A stretch of DNA of 61,792 nucleotides from an uncultured Atopobiaceae bacterium (GTDB lineage Bacteria; Actinomycetota; Coriobacteriia; Coriobacteriales; Atopobiaceae): the NCBI GenBank assembly GCA_947581665.1, contig CANPVI010000001.1, positions 1 through 61,792 on the forward strand, written 5' to 3'. The notes under the pieces were generated by a model. That model did not search any database and had not been told where the DNA came from. It worked only from the letters and a program-made list of their open reading frames with translations. The translations under genes were made by a program, and so were the position numbers. Position 1 is the stretch's first letter. Every line of letters starts with the position of its first letter. This document shows positions 58,071 to 61,792 of this stretch, one piece after another.

Positions 58071-58155
58071 TAGATTAGCCCCTGTCAAATGGAATTTAGC
58101 ACCCATTTTCTCCGATAAAGGTCTTGCTCATCAGCGCATGATTACTCCTATGCTC

Positions 58156-58812
58156 TCAAAATGCTTGTCCCCTTGGCAAAGACATAATGTATTTTCTCAC
58201 GGCCTCACTCATTATATTGGTTACCGTGACCGCAGTTCTATTGTTTACTATAATGGCTGCTGTGGTTTTGTCATCATCGGATCCGACCGCAATTTTCCCA
58301 TGTATAACCATGGGTTCTCCTGCCTTTAGCGTGGCAAGTTGGTCAAAATTCGAGAAATGGATCCCATTGCAAGCCCAATCGTAAAATTCATCAAACTTCT
58401 CAAAGTCCTCTGCGACCTTCTTTTTTACGGCTCCATCCCTCAGAGATTCTCCGCTTTCTGCATTACCATAATTCAATTTTTGTTTCCTCAGTACACGCAA
58501 TAAGAACTGGTCTGCGCCCAACAATTTCACTCTATATGCCGTCATGGGAAGGTCGGCGAGCATCCGCATAAGAGCGGTTTGAACAATTATATTCCCCTTT
58601 TTTGCGGCATCAGCGATTGCATCCAAAATGTTTACGGCTCGGTTAAAAAGCATAAGTATTGTAAAAGTCCGAGCATAAATTGTAAACCCATCTGCTACAG
58701 CAATTTGCGCAAATTGACCAATTATGTCCTTTTTCCTCTCTTCAATTTTATCGATGGAATCGGCAAGCGCAAGCTGCAATTTTTGGGACACATCCCTATC
58801 ATTCTCTGCCAT
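58156..58812 (-). CDS. Hypothetical protein of the WYL operon
   Basis: A 218-residue helical protein starting MAENDRDVSQKLQLALADSI with ARTFTILMLFNRAVNILDAI and FEKFDEFYDWACNGIHFSNF. No family recognised. It precedes the methyltransferase promoter and follows 13 bp after the 58826-59617 gene, so it is the last gene of the WYL-led operon. Confidence 0.65.
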   Translation of the reverse strand: MAENDRDVSQKLQLALADSIDKIEERKKDIIGQFAQIAVADGFTIYARTFTILMLFNRAVNILDAIADAAKKGNIIVQTALMRMLADLPMTAYRVKLLGADQFLLRVLRKQKLNYGNAESGESLRDGAVKKKVAEDFEKFDEFYDWACNGIHFSNFDQLATLKAGEPMVIHGKIAVGSDDDKTTAAIIVNNRTAVTVTNIMSEAVRKYIMSLPRGQAF

Positions 58813-58825
58813 TCAGTCCACCCTC

Positions 58826-59617
58826 TCAATCCAAATGACCATGATACTTTACCTTGTCTGCGCCAAGATCCCTTAACGCCTTCTCTATTATCCGTGACTT
58901 GACATCCATTATATACTTGGTTGTCCCAAGCGTGTCTGGGGTGAGAACATACCACTTGCCGTCAAACTTGAATGTAAAATATACATCGTCGACCTCATAT
59001 TCTTGCTCCATTTCCAACCCATAGAACGCATCGGCAAGCGTTTGCAAGGCCTCCCCAACGGCATTGGGCAAGACGGTCCCGTCCTGAATAACAATGAGTC
59101 CGTCATCTTCATCCGATTCCACGGCTTGTGGGACATAGAGCTTTGTGCTGAACATCTCGCCCAAAACACCATAAAAATTCAAAAATTCAGTCAGCGAATC
59201 TATGAATTGAGGATAATCCTTGGGTAGTTCGGTTTCGTTAAAATGGCCGCTGACTTTTCGTTCGCTTCCATCATCGAATAGCACAGTCACTTTGTACTTA
59301 CGGATATCTTGCGAGTCGCCATCGTCCGCTGCTTTGAAGTCGGCATCCATTGCAAAGAGGGTTTTAGCGTCAAAGCGGTCAAGAAAATCTGACACAGCTT
59401 CTGCCGAATGATACTTTAAGGTCAGCCCACACTCTTCTGCCATTTTTCGAGATATCGTTACCACTTCGGTCTGGCGGTCAATGACGATTTTTTCCTTGTT
59501 ATCCCAACGGATAATCATCGGCCCCTCTTGATTGGGAATCGGATTATCCTCTCTCACGATGGTAACCGTGTGCTTGAAATTAAAGGTGATTTTTTGTATA
59601 ATTCTCTTTTTTCTCAT
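58826..59617 (-). CDS. Hypothetical protein of the WYL operon
   Basis: A 263-residue protein starting MRKKRIIQKITFNFKHTVTI with RKMAEECGLTLKYHSAEAVS and a central beta-rich part (YKVTVLFDDGSERKVSGHFN). The C-terminal third, FTFKFDGKWYVLTPDTLGTT, looks like a separate small domain. No family recognised. Its start overlaps the stop of the coiled-coil gene. Confidence 0.65.
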   Translation of the reverse strand: MRKKRIIQKITFNFKHTVTIVREDNPIPNQEGPMIIRWDNKEKIVIDRQTEVVTISRKMAEECGLTLKYHSAEAVSDFLDRFDAKTLFAMDADFKAADDGDSQDIRKYKVTVLFDDGSERKVSGHFNETELPKDYPQFIDSLTEFLNFYGVLGEMFSTKLYVPQAVESDEDDGLIVIQDGTVLPNAVGEALQTLADAFYGLEMEQEYEVDDVYFTFKFDGKWYVLTPDTLGTTKYIMDVKSRIIEKALRDLGADKVKYHGHLD

Positions 59618-59916
59618 CCTTTTTCCCTTGTTCTCGCTTCGGCAAGCAGTATATCAAGCCGTGCTGCGATGCGATTTTCCTTTTCATTCAGCTTTTCAAT
59701 ATCAAATTCAAGGGCCTTGCGCTCATTCTGCAAAGCCTTGTATTGTTTGCCGCCGGGGGTTGCAAGGATCGTATCCACTATCCTGCCCTGCTTTTTCAAA
59801 AGTGTTTCCCTTTGGCGGCTGACAGCCAACCGTTGTGCAAGGAGATCGTCAGTCCTCTCTCCTAACTGTTTGTCGGTCCACCGACGCATTCTCTTTTTAT
59901 AAAGCCACTTTATCAT
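59614..59916 (-). CDS. Small coiled-coil protein
   Basis: A 100-residue basic protein starting MIKWLYKKRMRRWTDKQLGE with a long predicted coiled coil (SRQRETLLKKQGRIVDTILA, EFDIEKLNEKENRIAARLDI). Probably a binding or scaffold protein. It lies inside the WYL operon and overlaps the next gene by 4 bp. Confidence 0.65.
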   Translation of the reverse strand: MIKWLYKKRMRRWTDKQLGERTDDLLAQRLAVSRQRETLLKKQGRIVDTILATPGGKQYKALQNERKALEFDIEKLNEKENRIAARLDILLAEARTREKG

Positions 59917-59925
59917 CTGCGCAAA

Positions 59926-60276
59926 CTACTCTTCGACTCTCTCGTAGCCGTTTGTCAAGAGTTCTTCTACCCATTCCTCAAAGGTAGAGAAGTCCTTCTT
60001 GCTCCACTCGTACTCAATGGTAACCGTTTGGTTCTTTGCCACGAGTTTCCACTTATTGGCGGTTTCCCTTGCTTGGAAGAGAATATCGCCCATTTTGAAC
60101 GTGCCTCTGTCCGAGTTGGTTGTCTTTACGACTACTTCTACTTTTGTCATCTCTTTATCCTCCATATATTTGTCATATTGTTTTGCGGTCATGCAGACTG
60201 GCCCTTTCTCCGTTTCCACTCGCATAATGAAGTCATCATCGGACACGGTGTCTGGCTCTAAAAATTCATGTTTCAT
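59926..60276 (-). CDS. Hypothetical protein next to the WYL regulator
   Basis: A 116-residue protein starting MKHEFLEPDTVSDDDFIMRV with KVEVVVKTTNSDRGTFKMGD and FSTFEEWVEELLTNGYERVE. The start at 60276 follows GGTGGAGCG, 11 bp after the WYL stop. Mostly beta-strand pattern, no family recognised. Confidence 0.65.
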   Translation of the reverse strand: MKHEFLEPDTVSDDDFIMRVETEKGPVCMTAKQYDKYMEDKEMTKVEVVVKTTNSDRGTFKMGDILFQARETANKWKLVAKNQTVTIEYEWSKKDFSTFEEWVEELLTNGYERVEE

Positions 60277-60287
60277 CGCTCCACCCC

Positions 60288-61295
60288 TTATTCCGAATAG
60301 TTTTTGAGTGCTTGCTGTATGTGTTCCTTGATGCGGTCCACCACGGTCTGCGGTGCTGTCACTTTTAGCGTTTCTCCAAACCCACACACCCACGAAAGGA
60401 ACGGATTGCTTATCTGGACTTCGACCGAAAATTCTATCTTGCCATCGCCTTTCTCACGGATTTTGATGCCATCTCCAAACTTGTCGTACACGGCGTCCAG
60501 AATGCCCACAGAACCCTCAAAGGTTACTTCCTCGGTTTCCCCTCCGAACATACTCATGAGGCTCCTCTGGTGGCGTTTAAGGTCGAAGTCTGCCTTCTCT
60601 TTACTTGGTGTGATTTTCTCGTCAAGCATCCGTACTTCGTCCATCTTGTCCACTCGATATTGCACCACGTTGCCGTGGTAGTCATTGTAGCAAAACAGGT
60701 AGTATTTATCGTCCTTGAACACGGTTGCTATGGGGTTCACCACATACCACCTTTTCTCGCCGGGGACAGATGTCCGCATCCGATATTGCCGTTGGTGCTT
60801 GGCATCGTAGTCGAAGTAATAAAAGCCGACTTTGTGTTTGTTGGTAATCGCTTGTGCTATTTCGCTGACCGAATAATAAATGCTTTCGTTCGTCCCCTTG
60901 ACCGTTCCGAACTGCACGATATTGTGTTTCAGCACCTCCGCTTTCTGCGTCCCCGCGAGTTGCGCTATCTTGTCTATCAGCACTGGGGTTTTCTTCTCGG
61001 TGATGAAACTTGCCGCCTGCACAGCGTCCATAAGGATTTGTAATTCGGGCAAGTCAAAGCTGCGATCCACGACATAGTATTCGTTGGTGCGTCCTCGGTT
61101 GCTCAATATCTCATAGCCGAATTGGTTAAGTTCTTCGATGTTGCGGTAGAGGGTACGGCGGTCGCACGAGATGCCGCACTCCGCCAATCTTGCTATAAGG
61201 TCAGCGGTACTCATCGGGTGGTCTTCGTCCGTTTCCCGATTGAGGATTTCCCAAATTTTCAGATACTTGATTTTTGAAATGCTGTCCGTTACCAA
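60288..61295 (-). CDS. WYL-domain transcriptional regulator
   Basis: A 335-residue protein with a TTG start at 61295 after GGAGGGATAGACC. The N-terminal winged helix is TADLIARLAECGISCDRRTL, YRNIEELNQFGYEI; the WYL domain is KVGFYYFDYDAKHQRQYRMR, WYVVNPIATVFKDDKYYLFC (aromatic sensor residues), and a WCX-like C-terminal extension ends IQQALKNYSE. WYL regulators often control defence loci and phage lysogeny and may sense nucleic-acid ligands. It leads a five-gene operon and its promoter bears the TGTCGCA dyad, so it may be autoregulated. Confidence 0.9.
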   Translation of the reverse strand: MVTDSISKIKYLKIWEILNRETDEDHPMSTADLIARLAECGISCDRRTLYRNIEELNQFGYEILSNRGRTNEYYVVDRSFDLPELQILMDAVQAASFITEKKTPVLIDKIAQLAGTQKAEVLKHNIVQFGTVKGTNESIYYSVSEIAQAITNKHKVGFYYFDYDAKHQRQYRMRTSVPGEKRWYVVNPIATVFKDDKYYLFCYNDYHGNVVQYRVDKMDEVRMLDEKITPSKEKADFDLKRHQRSLMSMFGGETEEVTFEGSVGILDAVYDKFGDGIKIREKGDGKIEFSVEVQISNPFLSWVCGFGETLKVTAPQTVVDRIKEHIQQALKNYSE

Positions 61296-61321
61296 GGTCT
61301 ATCCCTCCATTATGCTCTCCT

Positions 61322-61377
61322 ATTATATCATATCAGTCACCCTTTTGTAAAGGGCGAGATGTCGCAAAAGTGCGACA
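61322..61377 (-). promoter_or_regulatory. WYL-operon promoter with upstream TGTCGCA dyad
   Basis: TTTACA (61346-61351), 18 bp, TATAAT (61322-61327). Eight bases upstream of the -35 is the perfect dyad TGTCGCAAAAGTGCGACA (61360-61377). The interval 61378-61505 beyond it holds no gene I can support. Confidence 0.85.
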
Positions 61378-61505
61378 ATTTATTGTTTCCTTTGCTCATA
61401 AAAAATAGCCGAGAGCTGCCCCACCCTCGGCTTAAAAAGGCGGCATCTATTATCGGATTTGCCCGCTTGTTTTTGGCTATATTTTATGTCGATTTGAGCG
61501 TGTTT

Positions 61506-61721
61506 TTTAGACTTTTCATCGGTCGTAAAATTGCCCAAATCAGACTTTTCATAGAGTACACGCTCACTTCAAACCCCCAAAACTGCTTGTTCCTTTGTGG
61601 CAGAGAAATCAAATCGTTGTTCCTATGAAAAGTCTGCACCCCGTCAAAACCCCATATTTTGGGGCAAAACTGCCCCCAAAATGGCATATTTAGTGTTAGA
61701 CTTTTTCCGCTCAAACAAACG
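61506..61721. other. attR: attR and right-end recombinase motif cluster
   Basis: Core AACG is at 61718-61721. TTAGACTTTTTCCGC at 61696-61710 forms the right half of the rebuilt attP. Further related copies are TTTAGACTTTTCATC (61506-61520), TCAGACTTTTCATAG (61540-61554) and CTATGAAAAGTCTG (61623-61636); the last two are inverted repeats of each other. Two hairpin-forming dyads, CCCCATATTTTGGGG and GGGGCAAAACTGCCCC, lie between them at 61650-61676. The 76-codon frame over this region is judged spurious. Confidence 0.7.
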
Positions 61722-61792
61722 GGGGGATAACGTGCAGCGTTTCCTCGAATTCGGGGTAGACGAGCCCCTCCCGCACCCCGAATTTGCCGTAC
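61718..61792 (-). pseudogene. Resident terL, fragment 5' of the insertion
   Basis: The last 71 bases of the window, read leftward, give YGKFGVREGLVYPEFEETLH then VIPPF. This is the stretch between the ATPase and nuclease domains of a large terminase. It continues in frame into the fragment at 1275-1878 if the intervening element is removed. After the junction the frame runs into element sequence and stops at TGA. The true start is outside the window. Confidence 0.8.

Larger units (their letters stand above)
1876..61721. mobile_element. Integrated temperate phage (about 59.8 kb) inside a resident prophage terL
   Basis: The element is bounded by AACG at 1876-1879 and 61718-61721. Joining the outer flanks at AACG gives one open terL frame reading HVIPPF then SVPPEWQDVISIDPG. 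Joining the inner ends gives an attP-like inverted repeat: TTAGACTTTTTCC, 9 nt, AACG, 9 nt, TGAAAAGTCTGA. Inside are complete capsid, tail, packaging, replication and regulation modules and four large serine recombinases. The flanks are visibly richer in GC than the element. Boundaries are inferred from the frame reconstruction; the exact crossover within AACG cannot be seen. Confidence 0.9.

Noticed and set aside
61484..61714. 76-codon leftward frame at the right end
   Set aside because: Uses a TTG start, overlaps the attachment motifs and dyads, has no ribosome site and low-complexity composition.
1..61792. tRNA genes
   Set aside because: No cloverleaf-like segment with a T-loop GTTCRANNC and matching acceptor arms was noticed by eye; a tRNAscan run would be decisive.

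Overview
The window is a nearly complete temperate siphophage genome (about 59.8 kb, roughly 1876-61721) inserted in a second, more GC-rich phage genome of which only the flanks are visible. Canonical TTGACA-17-TATAAT promoters, strong GGAGG ribosome sites, large serine recombinases with zinc ribbons, a P27-type small terminase and an HK97-type capsid module point to a Bacillota host, most likely a gut Clostridia. The host genus cannot be read from the sequence.

The flanks carry the 5' and 3' parts of a large-terminase gene, followed by a small gene and a portal gene of a resident prophage. The insertion splits terL immediately before its nuclease domain. Both junctions share AACG, and joining the flanks there restores an uninterrupted frame (HVIPPF/SVPPEW). 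Joining the element ends gives an inverted repeat symmetric about AACG, as expected for a large serine integrase attP.

Layout of the element. 2.0-6.8 kb: three tandem large serine recombinases. 7.0-19.2 kb, leftward: holin-type lysis genes (no endolysin recognised), tail and capsid genes up to the portal. 19.2-33.8 kb: small and large terminase separated from each other and from the portal by cargo. The cargo includes small orphan genes with a shared promoter cassette, a structured GC-rich repeat block with two rightward genes, a ParB-methyltransferase, a PPP phosphatase, a GGCT-amidoligase pair, a putative ADP-ribosyltransferase, a double-HTH repressor, S-adenosylmethionine synthetase and a C5 methyltransferase. 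34-42 kb: early/replication genes (HNH, regulator, VRR-NUC, primase-helicase, SNF2 helicase, an endonuclease-Gp157 fusion). 42-45.3 kb: zinc ribbons, a Y-family polymerase and a LexA-like repressor. 45.4-52.3 kb: a SAM riboswitch, a structured RNA upstream of an HNH gene, regulators, a SLOG protein and a fourth serine recombinase. 52.4-61.3 kb: a defence-like island with C5 methyltransferase, MORC/MutL-like GHKL ATPase, Mrr-helicase and a small gene, preceded by a WYL-regulator operon.

Three regulatory layers can be read directly. (1) Eight copies of a promoter with -35 TGGGCT/TGGACT, upstream TTTCGC, invariant 17-bp spacer and usually a hairpin abutting the Shine-Dalgarno site. (2) An 18-bp dyad TGTCGCA-N4-TGCGACA placed exactly 8 bp upstream of the -35 of three strong promoters (lexA-like operon, 48.8-kb operon, WYL operon), with a fourth copy between two divergent promoters at 46 kb. 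(3) A SAM-I-type riboswitch with an intrinsic terminator. Together with metK and three methyltransferases this suggests that SAM supply matters to this phage.
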